Assembly (NCBI GenBank): GCA_963854835.1 | Contig: OY978525.1 | Coordinates: 1,011,501-1,075,500 of the forward strand | Length of the DNA stretch: 64,000 nucleotides | DNA from: Megamerina dolium | Lineage: Eukaryota; Arthropoda; Insecta; Diptera; Megamerinidae | Direction: 5' to 3' | In this document: positions 1-10,540 of the stretch, piece by piece | Layout: each line of letters opens with the position of its first letter | Numbering within the stretch: the first letter of the stretch is position 1 | The notes under the pieces: generated by a model | The model's database searches: none | What the model was told of the DNA's origin: nothing | Seen by the model: only the letters and a program-made list of their open reading frames with translations | Translations under genes and position numbers: made by a program

Positions 1-158
1 GTGTATTAATGCTGAATTTAGCTATTTCAATATGGCAATACTGGTAATAAACTAAATTAAACCAAAATTTAAAGTAAACAATTGACGAAGATGTGTTAGT
101 CCAACCATTTTAAGATAAAAGAACGAATAAATGAAAAAGTCAATTATAATTTTTGCCG
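1..158 (+). repeat. Dispersed repeat, copy 1 (cut by window edge)
   Basis: The first 158 bases recur almost unchanged at 13155-13326 in the same orientation, differing by a few substitutions and a 14-base insertion in the second copy. The similarity ends just after TTGCCG in both copies. The left edge lies outside the window, so the element is longer than seen here. It has no coding potential and cannot be assigned to a transposon family. Confidence 0.85.
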
Positions 159-1089
159 GATTGGCACAATGTGACGAAATCGTGACATATAATACGAAAT
201 TTGTTACTCACACAAAAATGCACCTTATCTACTCGTGTCGAGTTTTATATAGTCAGGATGTCCACTTCAACATGCAATATGGGAAACGTGTTCCACAAAA
301 ATTTTTAAAATTGTCAAGAACATTTTGACATTATAAGGCGCAGACAAGAGAAATCTGAATGAATTATGAATGAATAAAGTAACCATTGGGCTAGTGTGAC
401 GTCACGTACACAGCTGATTGTCAAATTCAGAGAATCGATGAGCGGCAAGTTCAAAGTACATAGTATATGTGCACAATTTAGTTCCGTGAAAATAGAACGA
501 AAATTTTCTCCCAATTTACGCCCTCAATTTGTTTAAGAAAAAGACAATGCTTAATTGTATTAAAAATTGTTTATTTAAACAACTTTTTTTAGTGTTTCGT
601 ATTTAAGGAATTACAATCACCGTACCTGAAATGAAGAAAAAAATCTTTATTTCACTTGACCAATTTTTCATTTCATAAATATTGACACTTGAGAATTCAG
701 CGCCTTATTTTAACCACAGGTCATAAACAATTAAACAATATAGACCTATACCAAAAGAATATTGGTGCAAATCTATAACTATTTAACTTTTTTTATGATG
801 TCTGGGAATGGTTTAAATGATCATCAATGAATAGCCACCTGAATTACATATATGTACATATGTAAATACTAACCATTTATAAATCGCTGCAAATTAAAAT
901 AAAAAGAACTTTAGTAATTTTATATTAACTGTGAAAAATTGTTAGTTTTTAAATGAACTCAGTATTATTTGTAATCAAAAATTTTCATTAGAGATGTCAG
1001 AAATAAAATAAATAATATCATCATGAAAACTTGTCTTATCTTGTGAATAGCATTATTTTAGAACAAGTTTCAAGAGTACTAAAAATAAT
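159..1089. other. AT-rich intergenic DNA, no gene seen
   Basis: Only short open frames without recognisable protein content occur here. A TGACGTCA-like palindrome lies near 398, inside otherwise unremarkable AT-rich sequence. Confidence 0.6.
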
Positions 1090-1222
1090 AGCGCATATTC
1101 ATAATCAAAATTAAGTTCCAACTTAAATTTAGTATCGGCTTTTTAACAGATTTTATGGAAAATTTGTCAAAAAATTCGATACTAAATATAAATTGGAATT
1201 TAATTTTGACTATGAATACGCT
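1090..1222. repeat. Palindromic element with ~47-bp inverted arms
   Basis: The left arm 1090-1137 (starts AGCGCATATTCATA) pairs with the right arm 1177-1222 at roughly 85-90 percent identity, around a spacer of about 39 bases. This is the form of a small foldback or MITE-like element. A partly similar central segment (TTTTATGGAAAATATGTCAA) appears near 46401, suggesting a family. No target duplication was found and no superfamily is assigned. Confidence 0.65.
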
Positions 1223-2664
1223 CCAATATTCACACAATAATACCGATAAGTATATTTGAGTTGATAACCTACCATATGAAAAATGTAAATATTTAGACCC
1301 AACGCTAAAAATGGACTATAATATTAGATTTATCTGTAGCCGAGATTTCCGATGATCTTCACTGACTTCATATCCGAAATTTTGTTCATATGTGATCATT
1401 TTTGTTTCCACAATGTACTAACACAAGTACGTTCATCTGCAGAAAAGAAACGTGTTGATTGTATTGAAACATACATTGAATTTTCTGTAGTGGCAAGAAG
1501 TATATATTGTCTATTCCAAAAAAAAATATGCACCGCAAATCTAGTGGACAATTTGGGTTATGCTTGGATGAAATAATTTTTTCTACGAGCAGAAAAAAAG
1601 CACTGGAAAAAAGTATATATCTTTTCAGCAGCGACTCTATACTCGTTACAAGAAATATATGCCAATGAAAGCTTTACTTACCACGATCAACTGCATGGTA
1701 TAACTCCTCTTAAAATTTAAGTATATTGGTGTTGATATATGCGTCTCAGAGAGCCAAATACTCCCATTATCACACTAGATAGCAATTCCCTACAATGCTA
1801 AAACATTGTGCGGTCTTGGAACATTCCTCAGCCCGGTGACTTTGTCGTGTGAACGTAACCATACTTTATTTTAGATAGATGAAACATGATGATAAATGGT
1901 AGATAGGAAGATTGTAGTATCATACTGGAAAACACAAAAAATAGGATGAAAAGTTTTAACTTAATTATTTTGGAAAATATTTGGATCAAGCATAGAATAC
2001 AAATCAAATTCGATAATACAATTGAAAATACAAACACGTGCTTTTAATATTATACACTAACACTACAATACTGCACAATAAGGGTTTGTTAATATTACAT
2101 AAAAAATACTATGAAACAAAGTAGTAGCACACACTTCCGCACTTGGTTCTTCTTGATATTATTCATTATATTCAAACATGCAATTTATAGTTCAATAAAA
2201 CACAATGTCAAATGTTTCCACTTTTTAATATCCTTCAATATGCAAACTTACCACATTTTACAAAACCACTCTGGAATAAACGAAAAATGCAGCCGCAGAC
2301 CTCTGCTGCTCCTCGTAAATGAAAGTACCAAAAGAAAGGAAGTCGACATGTTTTAAAAATCTAATATAACTTTTCTTAGTTTCACAACCAGATGTCACCT
2401 CACAAACACCAATTTTGCAACACGATGACAAAATGGCTTCTATAGCGATATTTTATGCTGTCTGCAGCTGAAATGTAATGAATGCGGCAAAGCTACGCTT
2501 TCATAAAGTTACGTATTTTAAAAATAAAGCAATAACTTGCACAAAACTTTTTGCAAAAACTAATTTTTATTACTTCGGGCGAAAAAAATAAGAAAACTAG
2601 CCAAATATAATGATTACTTTGCATTTAATTTTGCTGCATGTCAACATATAATTATTTTGCATGT
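1223..2664. other. Intergenic DNA, no gene seen
   Basis: Short open frames at 1352-1576, 1828-2037 and 2111-2356 have no recognisable domain and look like chance AT-rich frames. I see no RNA gene or structured repeat. Confidence 0.5.
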
Positions 2665-3013
2665 TAGTATAGAAACATTGAATGAATTTAAGGAGATTGT
2701 CAATCTCCTTAAATTCATTCAATGTTCCGGTTGCAGCATAATGCTGCAACTAGCCACCGACGTAAAAATGTAGAACGTGTCAGCTGACACGTCCTATCTT
2801 ATGGGAATGTCGTGTTAACGAAAACTCACCACCGTATGACGGTGACGTAGACGTTGCTCGGAGCGGAGAAAATCAATGCAATTTTGTATGTTCTTACGTA
2901 CGGGCGGTACGTACGTACGCTACGTCGGTGGCTAGTTGCAGCATAATTCTGGCCTACGTGCGCTCTCTCTCATTAGAGCGGCCGCTCTAACCTAATCTAA
3001 CCTAGTATAGAAA
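2665..3013. mobile_element. Composite palindrome-rich insertion flanked by 11-bp direct repeats
   Basis: The 11-mer TAGTATAGAAA occurs at 2665-2675 and again at 3003-3013 and could be a target duplication around a 327-base insert. The insert opens with a perfect 24-bp inverted repeat (2676-2699 / 2701-2724, one-base loop). It then carries a 204-bp MITE-like unit (2741-2944) with perfect 24-bp terminal inverted repeats, beginning ATGCTGCAAC and ending GTTGCAGCAT. An 18-bp perfect palindrome ACGTGTCAGCTGACACGT lies near 2776 and AGAGCGGCCGCTCT near 2976. GC content is clearly above the surroundings. No coding sequence is present. The composite reading is inference. Confidence 0.6.
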
Positions 3014-3324
3014 TAGATTGAAGTCGACCATTTCGCCAATTGTCGTCATGTTGCAATGTCGTAGTTAATTCGTTTGTCTACGTAAGAAAGCCATGTTACC
3101 AAGTGTTGACAGTTTAACCGCAGTTAATCTGTCTCCCATTTTAGAAGGCTGTCAGTCACGAATTGTTGTTTGCTTTCAGCACAAAAGTGTGATTCTTATT
3201 ATCATATAGCTGTGCCTGTTTACATTTGATTTCCCATGAACGGTATGTCCATGAACGCTGTGTTCACATTAGTGCAATTGCGCCGGTTTTATTTCAACAG
3301 TGGAATTGGAATTTTGGAATAAAG
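3014..3324. other. Intergenic DNA, no gene seen
   Basis: No coding or structured feature is recognised between the palindromic insert and the hAT-type MITE. Confidence 0.5.
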
Positions 3325-3647
3325 GAGGGCTATGCAATTAATCGTTTGTTCAGAAATATTGATTAATCAAAGTATTCGATTAATCAAATATGAAATTAAG
3401 CGAATTATCATGATTTTGATTATTCAAAATGGAAATTATTCTAAAAAAAAATTCTAAATATTGATAATATTTCAAATATTTCATAAATAAAGAAAAAATA
3501 AACATGAAAATGATTGCGATTGATCAAAATTCTGATTAATCTAATAATTTCAATTTTGATAAATCATACTTTTGATCAAGCGAATTGATTTGTCGAATAA
3601 TTTGATTAATCAGCCTTTTTGAACAAACAATTAATCGCACATCTCTA
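3325..3647. mobile_element. hAT-type MITE, copy 1
   Basis: The ends are inverted: the left end reads GAGGGCTATGCAATTAATCG and the right end, read on the other strand, TAGAGATGTGCGATTAATTG. Both continue into TTTGTTC. The interior is rich in GATTAATC-type motifs. A second member of the family with the same ends lies at 52270-52580. The TAGGG(A)TGTGC-like terminus resembles hAT terminal repeats (family knowledge). The flanking 8-mers here do not match convincingly, so the insertion is old. Non-coding. Confidence 0.7.
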
Positions 3648-4119
3648 ATATAGAACGCTTCTTATTGATGTTATCGCTTCAACGTCTAAAAATTTGTGAG
3701 CATAGTTGTCATAATTGGAACACTTTGGACATAGAACATAGGTCGTTGCGCCGATTTTTAATTTTGGATTGGATTTTCGGCGCAAAACTTCCATCACTTT
3801 CTTACTGCCTACTTTTCTACCTATCTCGCTCGCACAGTTGCGTCTGGGCAGGCTAATGTGAACAGGCACTAAGATTACATGCTCCTAAATCAGCTGACTT
3901 ATATTTTTATGAAAAAGATTTTACGCGTCTCGTAAACGTATACATGATTTCATCGGGTAAATGACCAGATAAAATCATATGGTTTGAAATGCAACACTCT
4001 TGAACAGGCTTTTATTCTGTAATACATTAAATTATAGGTGAATTTACTTAATTTAAATTATGGATAATTTGTTTTTTTCCCTTTCTGCGGATTTTCGGCA
4101 TTTTTATTTTGTTCTTGCT
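3648..4119. other. Intergenic DNA, no gene seen
   Basis: Overlapping open frames on both strands around 3645-3869 have no recognisable domain. Nothing else is visible. Confidence 0.45.
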
Positions 4120-4130
4120 AACAATAATCA

Positions 4131-4487
4131 CTGGTTGCCGTAGCTCAGTGGTTAGTGTGTTCCCCTTCTGATCTATAGGTCGTGGTTCAATTCCCGGCTG
4201 ATTCATAACAAATTTAATATCGATAAGATTTTTCTTTCGAATGGTACCCACCTGTCGGCAAGCAATTAGCAATTCTTCCGACAGTAACAACTTGTCATGA
4301 AAAAGCTTCTAAAAGAACTCTGTGACAAAGCTCAGAAAAAGTGATGGTGTTCTGCCGTTCGGAACCGGTTAAAATAAGTAGGTCCCTTCTAATACTGTCC
4401 AAATTTTAGACGCACAACAGTAATGGAAGAGAAGCTCGGCCAATGAGCCCTTTTGGGCTTTAAGTGCCACATATTTATTTTTTTTTT
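4131..4487 (+). mobile_element. tRNA-derived SINE, full-length with 11-bp target duplication
   Basis: The 5' end has a tRNA-like RNA polymerase III promoter: box A TAGCTCAGTGG at 4141-4151 and box B GGTTCAATTCC at 4184-4194, 32 bases apart. A tRNA-unrelated body follows, ending in a T-rich tail after CACATATTTATT. The element is flanked by a perfect duplication AACAATAATCA (4120-4130 and 4488-4498), the signature of LINE-driven insertion. Related partial copies occur at 11575-11690, 28425-28520 (minus), 29055-29290 and 41215-41415. It is not a functional tRNA: the acceptor end does not pair and the sequence runs on into the SINE body. Confidence 0.85.
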
Positions 4488-4498
4488 AACAATAATCA

Positions 4499-5528
4499 GC
4501 TGATTGACTTACGGTCTTTATACTTGTTTGATGCGCTCATATAACGATGCGTGCAAACGTTAATAAATTATGTTGTTTATATTTGTGTGTGATTATATGA
4601 ATCCCACTAATGTGAAATTATGGAAGAGTGAAAAATAATGCCCCTATTGCATTGCGAATGTCATCTCTATCTAGTTGCCTTGCCTGAGAGGCAAATGCTA
4701 ATTAGAAGTTGCCTTTGCCCATTCAAATTAAAGCAGCTGGTTTTTTCGGTTGCCTTCGATAATACGAGTGTGATGTCACGAATACTTCTCGGGCAGCTCA
4801 GGCAAGTTGAGTTGCCGTCCGTAATATGGGCATAAAGAGAGCCCCGAGGCAAATGAAATGGTGGGCATTCGCAGTCACGACAATTGTTTTGTTCACGTAC
4901 TTTCCCAATAAAACTTGTAACGAGAGAATGAAATTAAAATTGAGAAATGTATTCTCACAAACAGAAAATTGTAAGGGAAAGCACGTGAACCAGTAAAAAT
5001 TGTCAACTATAATATGCTGCAAATTATTATTAGTAGAACTTTGCAACTACCTTTTCTCTTATTGCTTACGCTCCCGTTTTTCATCTATCGTTGTAAATTG
5101 TTCGAATACGTGAACACTTACCAGTAAAAATTTGTGGTTCGTGTACAAAGCCAGTGGTTTTGTTAAAATTGGAGCAAAATGACTATTTCTTTATTGTAAA
5201 ATTGAATAAGCAAAACAAAAAGACAAAGACAAATAATGATTAATGATAAATATAGACATGAGAACATTAAAAGATCATAGATAAGTAATTACTGCCCGTG
5301 TAACAAGGTACTGAACAAGTAGTTACTCCCTACGTGGTGTTCTTTAGGAATATAAGGGCATTTTTCTATATGTTTTAGGTAATTTTGAATACGTATTTAT
5401 AGATTTAGATATTTTTATTTCTACTGAAAAAAATAAGAAGTGGTAAATAAAATCAAATTTTACAAAAAATCACTCAGTAATACAAGTTTCAACCCAGATA
5501 GATTTATTTTTTGTACAAAAGACTCCAA
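4499..5528. other. Intergenic DNA with a short repeat
   Basis: A stretch around 4650-4780 (ATCTAGTTGCCTTGCC, then AATACGAGTGTGATGTCAC) resembles 9838-9903, so an unclassified low-copy repeat is likely. The rest, down to the 3' end of Ctu1, shows nothing recognisable. Confidence 0.45.
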
Positions 5529-6610
5529 TCAAAAATCGTTCTTAATTATATTAGCTCGTCTATCCATATCCATCATTCTATTTGTTTTAACCATTTTAGA
5601 TTTTTTACCGATTGCTAACTTTGGTAAACCACGATTTAAACCTTCCAGTAGCATACACGCTTTACATAGTTCTTGCGAGGAAACAAATCCGCACTGGCTG
5701 CAGGTACTTCGTCCCAGTTTCTTAACATTTTCTTTGAAAATCAGCTGTTCGCCTGAGTGTATAATGTCCATTATTGCTGATGGTCGAACTCTTTCTAAAT
5801 CTTTCAGAAATGCGCGAGCATGTCCTCGATATGCATTCGGAGCAAACACACATTCGGTTGAAAAATAAACAAGTTTTTTGAAATGCGCATACATGACTAT
5901 TTCTTTTTCATATGCATATTTCAGAGGCTTCACACGAGGTATGGTATCATCATGACCATCACCGGTTTTTGCATCGGTACATCGACGTAATCGAGCCGTA
6001 TCTCCACGCAGTATATTCATTAATACGGTTTCAGCAATATCATCAGCATTGTGACCTGTAGCTATACAATCTACGTCTAATAATTTGGCACCACGATCAA
6101 GTGCTTGCCGCCGAAATACGCCACAGAACGTACAGTTATTGCTTCGTCCAATTTTTTCTACAATGCGATCCATAGTCCAACCGTAAAGTTCATCATACGA
6201 AAGTATCTTCAATGGCAATTTGTAGTCGTCTCGGTTTTGTTTAACAGTTTCCAGACTGTCGTCGCGATATCCTTTTATACCTTCATCAATTGATAGCAGG
6301 ACCAATTTTAACCCATAGTTATGCTTTTCGTTAAGAAGTTTTAGCACGTGTGCAAGAACCGTTGAATCTTTACCACCACTTGCTGCCACTGCCACCTTTT
6401 GATCATGACGAAATAGATTATTCGTTGTAATTGTATGATGAATCTCCTCTTCGAATGTGGCGAAAAAACATTCCTTACACAGGGCATCTCCAGTTTTTGG
6501 GCGCTGATGAAAGTCATACAATTATATTTCAACTCATTTGCTACAAAATCCTTTATACTTGCCTTCAGTACGGCATTCTTTCCGCATTTGGATTTACAAA
6601 CAACTGGCAT
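5529..6610 (-). CDS. Ctu1: Cytoplasmic tRNA 2-thiolation protein 1 (Ctu1/Ncs6)
   Basis: Two exons, 6563-6610 and 5529-6503 (minus), give 340 aa. Ctu1/Ncs6, with Ctu2 and Urm1, thiolates U34 of cytosolic tRNAs for Lys, Glu and Gln. Visible features: an N-terminal CxxxC (CKSKC) and a downstream CxxC of the zinc-binding N-terminus, the PP-loop AASGGKDST, the active-site [20 protein letters not shown], and the C-terminal pair CSQC/CKAC. The end VKNDF-like (IIKNDF) is typical of fly orthologues. The first exon encodes only 16 residues. The intron (6504-6562, 59 bp) starts GCAAGT and ends CAG, i.e. a GC-AG intron, in phase 0. The start ATG at 6610 restores the family N-terminus MP.VCKS.CG...LK; the internal ATG at 6521 would drop the first cysteine pair. 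Confidence 0.95.
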
Positions 6611-8166
6611 TTTTTATATTGGGGGAATAATATATAGTGATGCAATATCAGATCCGATATGTGTATCGATTGTTTTGCACTGATATAAAAAGTCGATATA
6701 TTTCACAAACATTTTCAAAATTTGAATTTCTATAATAAAAATTTGGTGTCTTCTATCTAATCCGAGCTTAAGTGAACAAACGAAACATCTAGACATAGTC
6801 ATGTAATGGGCCTGAGCTATTGTTGCTTCGTTCGGTTTTTTTTTTTCATTTAAAGGTGACACGCTTTCTGCTTGTCATTCGTAACATTAAACATTGGCAA
6901 AATTTACGAACGAGTTGACATGTCGCCTAGGTACATTTTTGGCTGCGTAAACGCGAACGAAACATCAAAAGAGATTTGAAAATGTTTTTCATGAAAGTGC
7001 CTTTGTGTCGAAATCAGGACTTTCAATAAAAAGTTAAAATTTGACAGAGTGCATGAGAAATTAATAACTCCTCAGGGACAGTGACGAAACAAACACACAC
7101 CATAGGGCTATTCACAGAGTTAAAACAGTGGGTATTTGAATTAAAACAGTGTATATTTTTGGCAAAATTAAACAAGCATAAATGTTCTACTTAATCAATA
7201 TATTAAAACGACAAATTTTATCGACATCCAATACTGCTTGACTTTTTTTTGTTGAATTTTTTGCGCCTTTCCTTTTATTTTTATTCTACTTTGGGAAGTG
7301 CTCACTAAATTGTGTATCAATTTATATATTTAATAAAATATCGCAATTAAATGTAGAGATCTATTGAAATTGACAGCTTAATATTGTGCAAAAAGCTTCT
7401 TTTTCATTAAATAACGCAGTGAGTGAAATCTTTCTTAGTGAAATATTATAAATAAATTACTCAAATTAAATGAGGAAAGATCTACAATTCAGTATTGCAG
7501 GTCGCATAAAATTACGAAGCAACTCATCAGAACATGTGCAAATACCCGTTTTTAATCTATAGAACAGGTCATATTATGACTCATTGTGAACTATTTATTT
7601 ATACATACATATTCATATATGGCCATGAATTAACTAAAAACTGACTATCGATAATCACAAACAATGTGCAAAATCTATAGTATTATCGATAGTTTTTCAC
7701 CTTTTGACAACAGTTACTTTCAACAGCTTTTGGGAAAGAGGCTGTTTCTTTTGTTTTATTTTCATTTCGTTTGGTGTTGAATATTATATTATTTCGAATT
7801 CTAATTTTGTGCTTAAATATTTAGAAGCAATATTAAACATAAATAAACACGCATTTGCTTCAAATATAATAGTGAATAAGCTTGACGAAGGTTTTTTTTG
7901 GAGATCGTTCATATGTATTAAAATAGATTTTTGTATATAAAGTGCCAATGAACATATGACAAGTTTCTTGAAAAGTAGATTTAAGCTTTTAGAAGTAAAG
8001 CCAAGTCAAAACAAAAAATATTTTTGTGTAGCTTTTTATAAAATAATCGGTAAAGAAGAATAAAAAATATAAATATATAAACTTGAAGGAACTCAGTGTC
8101 TAAAGTAAACAAAGACAAAGTGTTAAACACGAAAATTTATAAAAAAATTAATATTTTCATATTAAA
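6611..8166. other. Intergenic/5' region between Ctu1 and alc
   Basis: This is the shared upstream region of two divergently transcribed genes. Apart from the inverted TATCGATA pair at 7644-7693, no coding feature is recognised. The 5' UTR of the AMPK beta gene must lie in the right part, but its transcription start is not identifiable by eye. Confidence 0.5.
7644..7693. promoter_or_regulatory. Inverted pair of DRE-like boxes (TATCGATA)
   Basis: TATCGATA occurs at 7646-7653 and 7684-7691. Extended to 12 bases (ACTATCGATAAT and its reverse complement), the two form a perfect inverted repeat separated by 26 bases. TATCGATA is the core of the DNA replication-related element bound by DREF, common in promoters of housekeeping fly genes. 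It lies about 0.5 kb upstream of the AMPK beta start codon. Function is inference. Confidence 0.5.
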
Positions 8167-9382
8167 ATGGGCAATGCTGGCAGCACTAGTATGCAACGAG
8201 AACGACAAAAGTCAAGTGACCTCTCAACGCCAAATTCCCCTTTCCTCGATTTACCCGGCTCTGTTAGTGGAACTACTGCGCAATTAAGTGGTTCTGGGGG
8301 TGGTGGTGCCGTCAGCGGTCAGGTATTCGTATTTGACAAGAGACCTCCGTACACTCGCTCAGTTTTACACGGTGGTTCTTTGCAAGAAGACGAAGGCCAG
8401 CCGTATTACACAAAACCTATCGTTTCTAACAATGACCCTGAATTTAGTGTGCAATCGTCACGTAAACGTTCTAGTACCATCTCTGAAGGTAGTTTATTAC
8501 ACAAAACTGACAGCAATATGTCGATCAAAGGAGTAGCTGAATCTAACGAAGCTGTTAAAAATAACAACCCTATGGAGGATCAATTAAGTAACCCTGCTCT
8601 GCCCACTGTTTTACGCTGGGATGGCGGTGGTAAAAATGTTATGATTTCTGGTACATTTTCTAAATGGAAACCAATTCCTATGGTACGCAGCCATGGAAAT
8701 TTCGTTACAATTATCGATTTGCCGGAAGGTGATCATCAATATAAATTTTGCGTAGATGGTGAATGGAAATGTGACCCAAAATTAGTAAGTTAAAATATGC
8801 GTACGTGCATTGCACTACACTATATACTGTGAAAAATCGATAAATCGAGAAAATCGTGAAATAATAAAATGTTGATTCTCTTTAGATTTACTTTATCCAA
8901 TTTTTTTCAATTATACATGAAATTAATTGTTTTTTGTAGAAAAGCGTAGAAAATGAAGGCGGGGAGAAGAACAATTTAGTGTCAGTACGACAATCTGATT
9001 TTGAAGTGTTTCAGGCACTCGCAAAAGACAGCGAAAATGCACCAAATTTTGCAGAGAAAGAATATTCACAGGAAGTACCCCAAGCTAAACCTTGGGAGAA
9101 GATTTCAGGACCACCGGTTTTGCCACCACATTTATTACAAGTCATTCTAAATAAAGATACTCCACTTTCAGTAAGTGCAGCAACCACATCTATTGTAAAA
9201 ACAAAAATAATTTTAAATATTTTATATGATTTCAGTGTGAGCCGACTTTGTTACCGGAGCCTAAACACGTCATGTTGAATCATTTGTATGCTCTTTCAAT
9301 TAAAGACGGTGTAATGGTACTCAGTGCCACACATCGTTATCGAAAAAAATATGTAACCACACTTCTATATAAGCCAATTTAA
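8167..9382 (+). CDS. alc: AMP-activated protein kinase beta subunit (alicorn)
   Basis: Three exons, 8167-8784, 8940-9170 and 9236-9382, all phase 0 with GT-AG introns, encode 331 aa. AMPK beta is the scaffold joining the catalytic alpha and nucleotide-sensing gamma subunits. MGNAG at the start fits the N-myristoylation consensus of the family and fixes the start codon. A glycogen-binding (CBM48) domain spans about residues 147-206, with the conserved tryptophans of SKWKP and DGEWKCD and the RSHGNF motif carrying the regulatory serine position. The C-terminal ASC domain (about 240-331) runs from PWEKISGPPVLPPHLL to HRYRKKYVTTLLYKPI. Length is close to the Drosophila protein. A serine/glycine-rich linker precedes the CBM. 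Confidence 0.95.
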
Positions 9383-9980
9383 GAAAATTCAATTTAGATC
9401 AACTTCTTAATATTTCTAAATGTAAACAAATATCAAGTTTAGCAAAATATGATGCTAACGTATACGTATAATACAGTGAATGGTCTAAATTCGAAATGTT
9501 TATAAAACTTTCATTAAGGATGCAAATAGTAATTTAAACTTATTCGTCAAAATTTTGATTTTTTTCGCACCGAATTGCTGACAAAGCAAATTATAATTGA
9601 TATTTAATCAACAAAATCGCGAAATAACAGTAGGTATATTTGTTAGCCAATATTTTTATACAATTTAGACGTAATACCGCGTATCCTGTTTTATCATTCA
9701 AGTTAAATGACTTACATATGTGGTTTCTTCTAAAGTGAAAAAAATAAAAAATTAAATAGATTAACAAAGACCAGTAATTTTATTTTGTATCATTCCGATT
9801 ACAATAGAAAAGTATCGTGCTTGTTACGAATAGCAACTCCATCTAGTTGCGTTGCCAGAGGCGGAAATTGCTCATTAACAGTTAATACGAGTTTGTTGAC
9901 ACAATTGGAGGAATGGAAGAAAGGAAGAAACTTCAGAAAATAAATAAAAATATGAACTGCCTTTATTGTGATAATATATC
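9383..9980. other. 3' flank of alc and intergenic DNA
   Basis: No gene seen. The segment 9838-9903 resembles part of 4650-4780 (an unclassified short repeat). Confidence 0.4.
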
Positions 9981-9989
9981 AGATCTCTT

Positions 9990-10537
9990 ACGATTACATT
10001 ATAATGGGAATATGACCGCGTTTGAAAGCAGTGGACAAGTGAAGAAGGGCATTTTCATTGAAAAATTTTCAATTAAAACGGAATCAATTTAATGCAATGC
10101 ATTGGTACATCAGCAATATGCAAGCACAATATTTCCGAGACATAAAAGAGATACGAAATCAGAACGAAGGATTTCGAAGAAGATTTTTCCAAGACGAAAT
10201 CCAATGTGCACATTAAAATGCCTGGATAAGACATGAAGTCTGTGTTTTTTCACATTTTTATGCTATTATCAGCGACGATTTAAGGCATAACAAATGCAAT
10301 GTTTCGGTTTTCTTAAAAATGATTATAAGCGACCTCAAAACAAATGTGCATTTGTGTACACATTTTTTTGGGTTGTTGCGCCAATTTATAAATCGGTTTT
10401 CGGTTAGAAGTGACTTGGAACTTTTCGCTACTGGCCATTGTAAAGGAGCTGTGGATCGTATAAGTGCAACTGAAACATTATGGACTAGAATGTATGATAT
10501 TATGAAAACTTCGCTCCGAAAAGGAGAAATTGAGTAA
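9990..10537 (+). pseudogene. Transposase-like relic, superfamily uncertain
   Basis: Translations in broken frames give HWYISNMQAQYFRDIKEI (about 10100), then VISDDLRHNKCNVSVF-like sequence (about 10265-10310), then LFATGHCKGAVDRI (about 10418-10460). This order resembles a widespread animal protein family with FFATSHGKGP(V/C)DG near its end, often annotated as uncharacterised or transposon-derived (recalled, not searched). Stops and frame changes separate the parts. The last open piece, 10319-10537, is 72 codons. Identity is tentative. Confidence 0.4.
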
Positions 10538-10540
10538 AAC

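Noticed and set aside
2985..3003. Telomere-like CCTAATCTAACCTA array
   Set aside because: Only two or three imperfect units; flies lack such telomeric repeats, and it is part of the palindromic insert.
4135..4202. tRNA gene
   Set aside because: Good box A and box B, but the ends do not form an acceptor stem and the sequence continues into a SINE body bounded by a target duplication.
5440..5868. 142-codon plus-strand coding gene
   Set aside because: It lies antisense to the conserved Ctu1 exon and shows no independent protein similarity; it is a shadow frame.
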